A program made the position numbers and the translations under genes. From Brevundimonas sp. UBA2388 (GTDB taxonomy: Bacteria; Pseudomonadota; Alphaproteobacteria; Caulobacterales; Caulobacteraceae), in contig DDSO01000099.1 of the NCBI GenBank assembly GCA_002343425.1, positions 1 to 12,863 of the forward strand: a stretch of 12,863 bases of DNA, read 5' to 3'. The notes beneath the pieces were generated by a model. It saw only the letters and a program-made list of their open reading frames with translations, did no database searches and was not told where the DNA came from. Shown here piece by piece: positions 6,435 to 12,863 of the stretch. The first letter of the stretch is position 1; every line of letters starts with the position of its first letter.

Positions 6435-8027
6435 ATGGTTCAGTTTTCACGCTGGAAGGTTTACCTTCTCGCCATTGCGCTCGTGTTCGGGCTGCTGTTC
6501 TCCTATGCGAACGCCCTGACGCCGGCGCAGCGTGAAGCCCTGCCGGGATGGCTGCCCAAGCCGACCCTGAACCTGGGCCTGGACCTGCAGGGCGGATCGT
6601 ACCTGCTGCTGCAGGTCGATGTGGACGCCATGCGCGAAAAGCGGCTCGCCAACCTCAGCGAGGACGCCCGCCAGACCCTGTCAGAGGCGCAGGTCGCCGT
6701 CGCCGGTATCGTCCGTGACGGCAACGGGGTGGTGATCACCCTGAGCAACCCGGTGCAGATCGAGCCGGCTACGACCGCCATGCGCAACCTGCTGGGCGGC
6801 GGCATGGCCCTGGCCTCGGACCGGACCGTGACCCGCCAGGGCGACAACCGCATCCGCTACGCCTTCACCGACGCCGCCATGACCGCCATGGGGCCGACGG
6901 CCGTCGATCAGTCGATCGAGGTGGTGCGCCGCCGTATCGACAGCCTCGGCACCCGCGAGCCGTCCATCACCCGTCAGGGCGCGGAGCGCATCGTCGTCCA
7001 GGCGCCCGGCGAGAGCGATCCGACCCAGCTGGAGCGGGTCATCGGCCAGACGGCGCAGCTGACCTTCCAGATGGTCGATGTCGAGAATTCGGTCCAGGAA
7101 GCCATGGCGGGCGCGGTGCCGCCCGATGCCGAACTTCTGATGGGCGAGGACGGCGTCACGCCTTACCTGGTCAAGCGCCGGGTCATCGTTTCGGGCGAGA
7201 ACCTCGTCTCCGCCAGTGTCACCACGGACCAGAGCAACCAGCCGGCCATCGGCTTCCGCTTCGACGGCCAGGGCGCACGGCGCTTCGGCGAGACGACGGC
7301 GAACAACATCGGCCGGCCCTTCGCCATCATCCTCGACGGCAAGGTGATTTCGGCTCCGCGGATCAACAGCGCCATCACGGGCGGCAGCGGCATCATCGAG
7401 GGCAGTTTCACCATCGCCTCGGCCTCCGAGCTGGTGAATCTGCTGAACGGCGGTTCGCTGCCGGCCCCGCTGACGGTCGAGGAGCGCCGCAGCGTGACGG
7501 CATCGCTCGGCGCCGATGCGGTGCGTGCCGGCCAGCTGGCCACCCTGATCGCCTTCATCGGCGTGCTGGTCTTCATGTTCCTTTCGTATGGCAGCCTGTT
7601 CGGCGGCATTTCGGTGATCGCCCTGCTGCTGAACGGCCTGCTGATCATCGCCGCCATGTCGATCACCGGAGCGACCCTGACCCTGCCGGGCATCGCCGGG
7701 CTGATCCTGACCCTGGCCATGGCGGTGGACGCCAACGTCCTGATCTATGAACGGATGCGTGACGAAGCCAACGCCGGGCGTTCGCCGATCGCGGCCATGG
7801 ACGCGGGCTTCAACCGGGCCATTGTAACGATCATGGACGCCAACCTGACCACCATCCTGGCGGCCCTGATCATGTTCTGGTTCGGGGCCGGGCCGGTGCG
7901 CGGCTTCGCCTGGACCCTGTCGATCGGCGTGGTCACCTCGGTCTTCACCGCGGTTCTGGTGACCCAGGTCCTGCTTGTCGTCTGGCTCCGCGTACGGCGG
8001 CCCAAAACCCTGCCGATCGCGTCGTGA
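6435..8027 (+). CDS. secD: Protein translocase subunit SecD
   Basis: SecD forms with SecF an RND-related inner-membrane complex that uses the proton gradient to help draw exported proteins through SecYEG. The 530 residues include a first membrane helix (about 8-27), the motif NLGLDLQGG (46-54), a large periplasmic region, and a C-terminal block of about five helices from residue 367. In that block LAMAVDANVLIYERMRDE carries the conserved D432 linked to proton use. The C-terminal NGGSLPAPL and the following VEERRSVTASLGADA are typical. AGGGA at 6422-6426 serves the ATG. It is shorter than E. coli SecD (615), as is usual in alphaproteobacteria. Its stop lies nine bases before the secF ATG. Confidence 0.97.
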   Translation: MVQFSRWKVYLLAIALVFGLLFSYANALTPAQREALPGWLPKPTLNLGLDLQGGSYLLLQVDVDAMREKRLANLSEDARQTLSEAQVAVAGIVRDGNGVVITLSNPVQIEPATTAMRNLLGGGMALASDRTVTRQGDNRIRYAFTDAAMTAMGPTAVDQSIEVVRRRIDSLGTREPSITRQGAERIVVQAPGESDPTQLERVIGQTAQLTFQMVDVENSVQEAMAGAVPPDAELLMGEDGVTPYLVKRRVIVSGENLVSASVTTDQSNQPAIGFRFDGQGARRFGETTANNIGRPFAIILDGKVISAPRINSAITGGSGIIEGSFTIASASELVNLLNGGSLPAPLTVEERRSVTASLGADAVRAGQLATLIAFIGVLVFMFLSYGSLFGGISVIALLLNGLLIIAAMSITGATLTLPGIAGLILTLAMAVDANVLIYERMRDEANAGRSPIAAMDAGFNRAIVTIMDANLTTILAALIMFWFGAGPVRGFAWTLSIGVVTSVFTAVLVTQVLLVVWLRVRRPKTLPIAS

Positions 8028-8035
8028 GGTCGCCC

Positions 8036-9040
8036 ATGTCGAAATTCTGGCCCCTCATCAAACTTCTGCCGATCAAGACGAATTTCAAATTCGTCAAATA
8101 CGCCCGGCTGTTCGGCGGTCTGTCGATCCTGCTGGTGATCGGTTCGATCTTCTTCACCGTCTGGCCCGCGGACAACAAATGCGGCGGGCTGACCTGTGGC
8201 GTGGACTTCCTGGGCGGCAATCTGATCGAGATGTCGACCCGGCCCGAGCCCGTCGATCTCGCGGAAATCCGGGCCAGCCTGAACAATCTCGGCGTGCCCG
8301 ACGCCCAGGTGCAGAGCTATTCCGTGCCGGGAACGGACCCGACGGGGCGCTTCCACGCCATGGCCAAGTTCGGAAACATCGAAGGCGTCAGCGCCGCCGA
8401 CACGATCAACCAGGCCAAGGCGGCGCTCACCCGGGACCTCGGGCCGGGGGTGGAGTTCACCCGCACCGAGGCTGTCGGGGCGGCCGTTTCAGGAGAGCTT
8501 CTGACCAATGGCGTCATGGCCCTGGTCGTCGCGATCGTCCTGATGATGGTCTACATCTGGTTCCGCTTCGAGTGGCAGTTCGGCCTCGGGGCGGTGATCG
8601 GCCTGTTCCACGACGTGATCCTGACCTTTGGCCTCTTCGCCATCACGGGGATGGAGTTCAGCCTGACCGCCGTCGCCTCGATCCTGACGGTCATCGGCTA
8701 TTCGATGAACGACACCGTCGTCGTCTATGACCGCATTCGGGAGAATCTACGGAAATACAAGAAGATGCCCCTGGGCGAGCTGATCGACCTGTCGATCAAC
8801 GAGACCCTGTCCCGCACGATCATGACCGGGGTCACGGCCCTGTTTGCCCTTGGCGTGCTGGCGGTGCTGGGCGGCGGACCGCTGCAGCCGTTCGCCATCG
8901 CCCTGATCTTCGGCATCGTGGTCGGCACCTATTCGTCGGTCTACGTCGCCGCACCGGTCCTGCTGCTGTGGGGCGTCAAGCGCGGGGCCAAGGACGAGGA
9001 CGCCAGACCGATCAAGCTGGGCATGGCGTCGCGGCCGTAG
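8036..9040 (+). CDS. secF: Protein translocase subunit SecF
   Basis: SecF is the partner of SecD in the Sec accessory complex of the inner membrane. The 334 residues have a first helix (about 25-43), the family motif GVDFLGG (55-61), a small periplasmic domain, and a five-helix C-terminal block with SMNDTVVVYDRIREN (N225, D226) and ETLSRTIMTGVTA. Two cysteines (C49, C54) sit just before the first motif on the periplasmic side and could form a disulfide. GAGG at 8026-8029 favours the ATG at 8036 over a GTG at 8024 that overlaps the secD stop. Confidence 0.97.
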   Translation: MSKFWPLIKLLPIKTNFKFVKYARLFGGLSILLVIGSIFFTVWPADNKCGGLTCGVDFLGGNLIEMSTRPEPVDLAEIRASLNNLGVPDAQVQSYSVPGTDPTGRFHAMAKFGNIEGVSAADTINQAKAALTRDLGPGVEFTRTEAVGAAVSGELLTNGVMALVVAIVLMMVYIWFRFEWQFGLGAVIGLFHDVILTFGLFAITGMEFSLTAVASILTVIGYSMNDTVVVYDRIRENLRKYKKMPLGELIDLSINETLSRTIMTGVTALFALGVLAVLGGGPLQPFAIALIFGIVVGTYSSVYVAAPVLLLWGVKRGAKDEDARPIKLGMASRP

Positions 9041-9049
9041 GGGTTCGTT

Positions 9050-9192
9050 CTCCCTCTCCCGAAGTGGGGAGGGTGGTCGCGTAGCGACCGGGTGGGGAAC
9101 GCCAGTTCCGCACCGGCGGCGCCCGGCTTGGCAATTCCCCACCCTGTCGTCGCTACGCGCCGACATCCCTCCCCATGAAGGGGAGGGAGAGC
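9050..9192. repeat. Long imperfect inverted repeat after secF
   Basis: The left arm (about 9050-9100) and the right arm (about 9133-9192) are near reverse complements: CTCCCTCTCCC, a GGGGAGGG block, a GCGTAGCGAC core and GGGTGGGGAA. The left arm also contains a perfect hairpin, GGTCGC-GTA-GCGACC (9075-9089), and the right arm contains CCCTCCCC/GGGGAGGG around 9167-9187. The centre is about 32 bases. It could fold into one long stem and may end the secDF transcript, though no T-run follows. Elements of this wording are frequent between genes in Caulobacterales, from memory. Confidence 0.8.
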
Positions 9193-9233
9193 TATCATCG
9201 CGCTTCAACGAATCGCCCGGGGAGGGGCGGACC

Positions 9234-9854
9234 ATGGGCAAGCTGCTGTCGAACTTTCGCACCACCTTCCTGCTGAGCATCGTGCTCGCCGGGGTGATGA
9301 TCCTGTCGTTCGGGCGTATCGCGCCGGGCGGCTTTGATACGAGTTTCTGGCAGGCGGTCCTGCGCTGGGTCCACGTTGTGGCCGGCATCCTGTGGATCGG
9401 CCTGCTGTACTATTTCAACTTCGTCCAGATCCGGGTCATGCCGTCGATCCCGGCCGAGCTGAAGCCCGCCGTCAGCAAACATATCGCGCCCGAGGCCCTG
9501 TTCTGGTTCCGCTGGTCCGCGCTGGTGACGGTGCTGGCGGGTCTCGGCATCATGCTGGCGCGGGGTCACGCCTATGCAGCCGAGGTCCTGAGCCTCGGCT
9601 TCGCCGGCGGTCTGGTCGACGGCGACCAGCCGTTCACCCTGATGGGGATCGGCACCTGGCTGGCCATCATCATGTTCCTCAATGTTTGGGGCATCATCTG
9701 GCCGAACCAGAAGCGGGCGCTGGGCATCGTGGCCGTGGATGACGACGCCAAGGCCAAGGCCGCGCGCGTCGCCATGCTGGGGAGCCGCACCAATCTGTTG
9801 CTGTCGCTGCCGATGCTGACCTCGATGGCGATGTACCAGACGCTGTTCAGCTGA
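9234..9854 (+). CDS. PuuD/urate-oxidase-N-type membrane protein
   Basis: This 206-residue integral membrane protein has about five helices (roughly 11-28, 40-62, 90-110, 138-156, 187-203). The stretches LRWVHVVAGILWIG (43-56) and NVWGIIWPNQKRALG (150-164) resemble the N-terminal membrane domain of urate hydroxylase PuuD (DUF989, PF06181). PuuD proper also has a C-terminal cytochrome c domain, which is absent here, so urate oxidation should not be assumed. H47 is a candidate haem ligand by analogy. GGAGGGG (9221-9227) precedes the ATG. The next gene follows within two bases of the stop, which suggests co-expression. No purine-degradation genes are nearby. Confidence 0.75.
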   Translation: MGKLLSNFRTTFLLSIVLAGVMILSFGRIAPGGFDTSFWQAVLRWVHVVAGILWIGLLYYFNFVQIRVMPSIPAELKPAVSKHIAPEALFWFRWSALVTVLAGLGIMLARGHAYAAEVLSLGFAGGLVDGDQPFTLMGIGTWLAIIMFLNVWGIIWPNQKRALGIVAVDDDAKAKAARVAMLGSRTNLLLSLPMLTSMAMYQTLFS

Positions 9855-9855
9855 T

Positions 9856-10482
9856 CTGACCCACGCCCTCGACGCCCAGGTCCGCGCCGCCGATATCGAC
9901 CGGTGGCTGTCCAGCCGGTTCGTGGCCGACGAGCGGTTGCGCGCGGACCTGATCGCGCTCTATGCCTTCGAGGCGGAGCTGATGGCCATCCCGACGCGGG
10001 TGACCCAGCCATTGCTGGCCGAGATGCGCTATGTCTGGTGGCGCGAGCAGATGGACGGCGTCTTCGCGGCCGCGCCGCGCAAGGGCCATCCGGTGCTGGA
10101 AGCCCTGACCGATCTGGTGGCGCGGCACGGGCTGGACCGGGCTCCGTTTGACGCCCTGATCGAGGCCCATATCGGCAGGGTGCATGGCGAGCCGCACGAT
10201 CTGGACGCCTTTTACGTCGGGCCGATGCAGGCGGCGGCGAGGGTGCTTGCCGGCCCGGGGTTTGACGGGGCGGTCGTCGAGGCGGGGCGGGTACGCGGGC
10301 TGGCCCAGACCGGGCAGGCGGATGCGGCGCGGGCGCTGAAGCCGGAGGCCAACCGGTCGCTCGCCGCCCTGCCGGTTCAGGCCTTTCCGGCTGTGGCCGC
10401 CGCCGCCCTGATCCACCCGGATGCACCGGAGTTCGTCAAACGGCTGAGGCTGATCCGGGCCTCGCTGACAGGAAGGCTCTGA
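9856..10482 (+). CDS. Squalene/phytoene synthase-fold protein, NDUFAF6-like
   Basis: The protein belongs to the squalene/phytoene synthase fold but lacks the aspartate-rich DxxxD motifs needed for prenyl transfer. ALYAFEAELMAIP and MRYVWWREQMDGVF resemble NDUFAF6, the mitochondrial complex I assembly factor, and related short alphaproteobacterial proteins. A role in respiratory complex assembly is inferred. The C-terminal ALPVQAFPAVAAAALI also matches the NDUFAF6 pattern, but the middle is shorter than in the human protein. The start is a problem: the only ATG/GTG/TTG is GTG 9922 (186 residues), yet the family-like LDAQVRAADIDRWLSSRF is encoded upstream. I place the start at CTG 9856, one base after the previous stop (208 residues). 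There is no clear ribosome binding site, so expression may rely on coupling. Confidence 0.75.
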   Translation: MTHALDAQVRAADIDRWLSSRFVADERLRADLIALYAFEAELMAIPTRVTQPLLAEMRYVWWREQMDGVFAAAPRKGHPVLEALTDLVARHGLDRAPFDALIEAHIGRVHGEPHDLDAFYVGPMQAAARVLAGPGFDGAVVEAGRVRGLAQTGQADAARALKPEANRSLAALPVQAFPAVAAAALIHPDAPEFVKRLRLIRASLTGRL

Positions 10483-10559
10483 CGCCGGAAAGAGATCGAC
10501 CGACACCGGGAAACCGTGCAGGTTCCGAAGATCGCTGTTTGGCCAATCCGGGGAATGTC

Positions 10560-11075
10560 ATGACTGTTCGCACCATACTGATCGCGGCCCTGGCGGCCGC
10601 CGGCGCCGCGGGCGTCCCGATGACCTCTGTGGCGGAACCCGCGCGGCCGCAGGTGAGTACGGACGCCGCCGGCGAGGCAGCAAATCAGGCCGTGGTCGAG
10701 GGCCTCTACCGGGCGTTCGGAGCGGGGGACGGGGCCACGATCGCCGGCCTGCTGGACCCCGGCCTGGTCTGGATCGAGGCCGAGAACGGCCCCTATGCCG
10801 ATCGCAACCCCTACAACGGGCCCGGCGCAGTGTTCGAGGGCCTGTTCGCGCGGATCGGGGCCGAATACGAGGGGTTCGTGGTGACGCCGGTGACCTATGT
10901 GGCCAGTGGCGACCGGGTCGTGGCCCTGGGGCGCTATACCGGGACAAACCGGGCCACGGGCGAGGCGCTGGACGCCCAGTTCGCCCATGTCTTCACGGTC
11001 TCGGGCGGCAAGGTCACCCGGTTCCAGCAATATACCGACACCGCCCAGTGGATGGATGTCGTGACGCCGGACTGA
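10560..11075 (+). CDS. Secreted SnoaL/NTF2-like domain protein
   Basis: This 171-residue protein has a signal peptide (residues 1-25, likely cut after SVA). The mature domain of about 130 residues has the SnoaL/NTF2-like cone fold pattern: an opening helix (NQAVVEGLYRAFGAGD), the LLDPGLVWIEAENG strand, GPGAVFEGLFARI, and closing strands VVALGRYTGTN and GGKVTRFQQYTDTAQW. Family members range from polyketide cyclases to non-catalytic ligand binders, so the substrate cannot be told. GGGGA at 10550-10554 supports the ATG at 10560; a TTG at 10539 would place eight residues before the signal peptide. It converges with the DUF2236 gene, with three bases between the stops. Confidence 0.8.
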   Translation: MTVRTILIAALAAAGAAGVPMTSVAEPARPQVSTDAAGEAANQAVVEGLYRAFGAGDGATIAGLLDPGLVWIEAENGPYADRNPYNGPGAVFEGLFARIGAEYEGFVVTPVTYVASGDRVVALGRYTGTNRATGEALDAQFAHVFTVSGGKVTRFQQYTDTAQWMDVVTPD

Positions 11076-11078
11076 TGG

Positions 11079-11960
11079 TCAGCCGCGCGGCCAGGCGGTG
11101 ACCTCGTCCGGCCACACTTCTCGGTTGGGCGAACCCTCATAGGCCCATTGCAGGGTGCGGGCGACCGTACCGGCGAGGCCGCGCGTCAGCGGCCGGGGCA
11201 GGCCGCGACGCTGGTCGTGCATGGCGCGGGCCCAGTCGGGCAGCAGGTCCATCCCGGCCTGCATGATCACGCCGGCGGCCAGGTCGACAGTGAGCGAGCC
11301 GATGGTCTGACGCATGACCATGGCGGCGACCTCATGGGTTCGGGCGTCGGCGCGTAGCCGGGGGCGGAAGCCCTGGATCAGGGCCTCGGCCGTGGCCCGA
11401 TCGCGGGGCACGGGATCGGCGCCCAGTCCCTCGGCGATTCGGGCCGTTTCGGCGAAATAGGCGTCCTGATCGGCGCGGCTCATGTCCGGCTCGGCGTAGC
11501 GAATCCAGGCGTCGAGGAAGCTGATCGTCTCGGTGACATGAACCCAGGCCAGCAGCTCGGGATCGGAGACGCGATAGGCCGTCCCGTCGGGCAGGGTTCC
11601 GCCCAGCTTGCGGTGGATGCGATTGACCCGGTCGATGGCGGCCCGGCCGGCCTCGGCGTGATCATAGGTGGTGACGGCGATGAATTTGGCCGTGCGGCGC
11701 AGACGGCCGTGCATGTCGGCGCGGAAGTCGGAATGGTCCCAGACCCCGGCCAGCACCGCCGGATGCAGCATCTGCAGCAGCAGACCCGAGACGCCGCCGA
11801 TCATCATGGTGACGATGTCGCCATTGACCCTCCAGGCGACTGAGTCCGGCGGGAACAGGGCGTCGGCGCGGCGCAGGGCCGGGCGCTCGCCGCGTTCGGC
11901 GTCGTTGAAGATGTCGGTGATCCGCTGACGGATAGCGACCTTGGCCGGCTCGAGGATCAC
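11079..11960 (-). CDS. DUF2236 / MpaB-like oxygenase family protein
   Basis: The 293-residue protein resembles the DUF2236 family (mycophenolate oxygenase MpaB and rubber-degrading latex-clearing protein relatives), which are b-type haem proteins. Family-like stretches are [46 protein letters not shown] and [16 protein letters not shown]. Histidines in these blocks are candidate haem ligands. The substrate is unknown; many bacterial members have no assigned reaction. The GTG start overlaps the trmFO stop as GTGA, so the two genes are probably coupled. Upstream sequence in this frame is only the shadow of trmFO. Confidence 0.8.
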   Translation of the reverse strand: MILEPAKVAIRQRITDIFNDAERGERPALRRADALFPPDSVAWRVNGDIVTMMIGGVSGLLLQMLHPAVLAGVWDHSDFRADMHGRLRRTAKFIAVTTYDHAEAGRAAIDRVNRIHRKLGGTLPDGTAYRVSDPELLAWVHVTETISFLDAWIRYAEPDMSRADQDAYFAETARIAEGLGADPVPRDRATAEALIQGFRPRLRADARTHEVAAMVMRQTIGSLTVDLAAGVIMQAGMDLLPDWARAMHDQRRGLPRPLTRGLAGTVARTLQWAYEGSPNREVWPDEVTAWPRG

Positions 11961-12863
11961 GCCGCGTCCCGCCACGCCTTCAGTGCCTCCAGCGCCCGAA
12001 GGCTCATCAACCGCTTCTTGGCGCGACCGCGTTCCTTCATCGGGATCTTGACCCCGGCCTCGTCGACCTTGGGCGCTTCCAGCGGGGGGAGCAGGCCGTA
12101 GTTGATGTTCATCGGCTGGAATTTGGAGATGCCGCCGGGGCCGTCGAGGTGGCCGCCGGTGATGTGTTCGACCAGGGCGCCCATGGCGGTGTGGACGGGC
12201 GGAGCATCCAGCGGCTTGCCCAGCCGTTCGGCGGCGGCGAGGCGGCCGGTCAGCAGGCCCATGGCGGCGCTCTCGACATAGCCCTCGACGCCCGTGACCT
12301 GACCGGCGAAGCGCAGGCGCGGCATGGCCTTGAGGCGCAGCTGGCGGTCCAGCAGCTTGGGCGAGTTCAGGAAGGTGTTGCGGTGCAGGCCGCCGAGGCG
12401 GGCGAACTGGGCCTCGTGCAGGCCCGGGATCATGCGGAAGACCTCGGCCTGGGCGCCGTGCTTCAGCTTGGTCTGGAAACCAACCATGTTGAACAGGGTG
12501 CCGAGCGCATTGTCCTGACGCAGCTGGACGATGGCGTATGACTTGACCTGGGGGTCGCGGGGGTTGGTCAGGCCGACGGGCTTCATCGGGCCGTGGCGCA
12601 GGGTTTCGCGACCGCGCTCGGCCATGACCTCGATGGGCAGGCAGCCGTCGAAATAGGGGACGTTCTCCCACTCCTTGAACTCGGCCTTGGGGCCGCCCAG
12701 CAGGGCGTCGATGAAGGCCTCGTACTGCTCCTTGTTCATGGGACAGTTGACGTAGGCGGCGGCGTCTCCGCCTGGGCCCTCCTTGTCATAGCGCGACTGA
12801 CGCCAGGCGATGTCGAAATCGATGCTGTCGGCGTGGACGATGGGGGCGATGGCGTCGAAGAAG
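11957..12863 (-). CDS. trmFO: Methylenetetrahydrofolate-tRNA-(uracil-5-)-methyltransferase TrmFO, partial
   Basis: TrmFO makes 5-methyluridine at position 54 of the tRNA T-loop, using methylenetetrahydrofolate as carbon donor and FADH2 as reductant. The 301 visible residues are the C-terminal two thirds; the N-terminal FAD-binding part (about 150-170 residues) lies beyond the right edge. Typical stretches are [15 protein letters not shown], then [26 protein letters not shown] with the expected catalytic cysteine, [45 protein letters not shown] and [13 protein letters not shown]. The frame stays open to the edge, so the ATG at 12739 is internal. Its stop overlaps the GTG of the DUF2236 gene. 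Confidence 0.95.
   Translation of the reverse strand, partial: FFDAIAPIVHADSIDFDIAWRQSRYDKEGPGGDAAAYVNCPMNKEQYEAFIDALLGGPKAEFKEWENVPYFDGCLPIEVMAERGRETLRHGPMKPVGLTNPRDPQVKSYAIVQLRQDNALGTLFNMVGFQTKLKHGAQAEVFRMIPGLHEAQFARLGGLHRNTFLNSPKLLDRQLRLKAMPRLRFAGQVTGVEGYVESAAMGLLTGRLAAAERLGKPLDAPPVHTAMGALVEHITGGHLDGPGGISKFQPMNINYGLLPPLEAPKVDEAGVKIPMKERGRAKKRLMSLRALEALKAWRDAA

Noticed and set aside
9191..9233. Promoter with GCTATCATC as -10 box before the PuuD-like gene
   Set aside because: It matches the -10 consensus only partly, and the -35 position falls inside the palindromic repeat without a TTGAC-like box.
11961..12671. N-terminal extension of the DUF2236 gene through trmFO on the minus strand
   Set aside because: The extension is the out-of-frame shadow of trmFO. 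Family similarity begins only after the GTG at 11960, which overlaps the trmFO stop.

Overview
The window is GC-rich, densely coded DNA. It most resembles an alphaproteobacterium of the Caulobacterales, probably Brevundimonas or a close relative. That placement is an inference from four things: protein wording, the gene order surE-pcm-LytM lipoprotein-yajC-secD-secF, a serS promoter that fits the Caulobacter housekeeping consensus, and the style of the intergenic repeats. There are no rRNA or tRNA genes, insertion sequences, phage genes or CRISPR arrays. Nearly all of it is core-genome housekeeping.

Layout. thiG (37-810, thiamine thiazole synthesis) follows a repeat-like hairpin. A gene-free stretch (811-1351) carries a short direct repeat, a long inverted-repeat element and a good promoter. 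serS (1352-2806) follows, then a small secreted protein of unknown function, surE and pcm, all closely spaced or overlapping. A spacer with heptamer repeats in opposite orientations (4661-4800) separates pcm from an NlpD-like LysM/LytM lipoprotein (4903-5970). Next come yajC, secD and secF (6087-9040), the accessory part of the Sec translocon. An imperfect long inverted repeat (9050-9192) lies between secF and a short PuuD-type membrane protein (9234-9854). That gene is followed at once by a squalene/phytoene-synthase-fold protein resembling the complex I assembly factor NDUFAF6 (about 9856-10482), then a secreted SnoaL/NTF2-like protein (10560-11075). On the minus strand, trmFO (5' end beyond the window) and a DUF2236/MpaB-like oxygenase overlap and converge on the SnoaL-like gene with a 3-base gap.

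Functional themes are envelope biogenesis and protein export (LytM factor, YajC-SecDF), protein and survival maintenance (SurE, Pcm), and translation or tRNA work (SerRS, TrmFO). I see no convincing new defence or mobile system. The points most worth a second look are: serS, which looks mosaic in codon use and carries an insertion of about 45 residues between motifs 1 and 2; the NDUFAF6-like gene, whose conserved N-terminus lies upstream of any ATG/GTG/TTG; the LytM protein with lost zinc ligands beside surE-pcm; and three kinds of palindromic intergenic repeats, one of which seems to lie against the thiG ribosome binding site.
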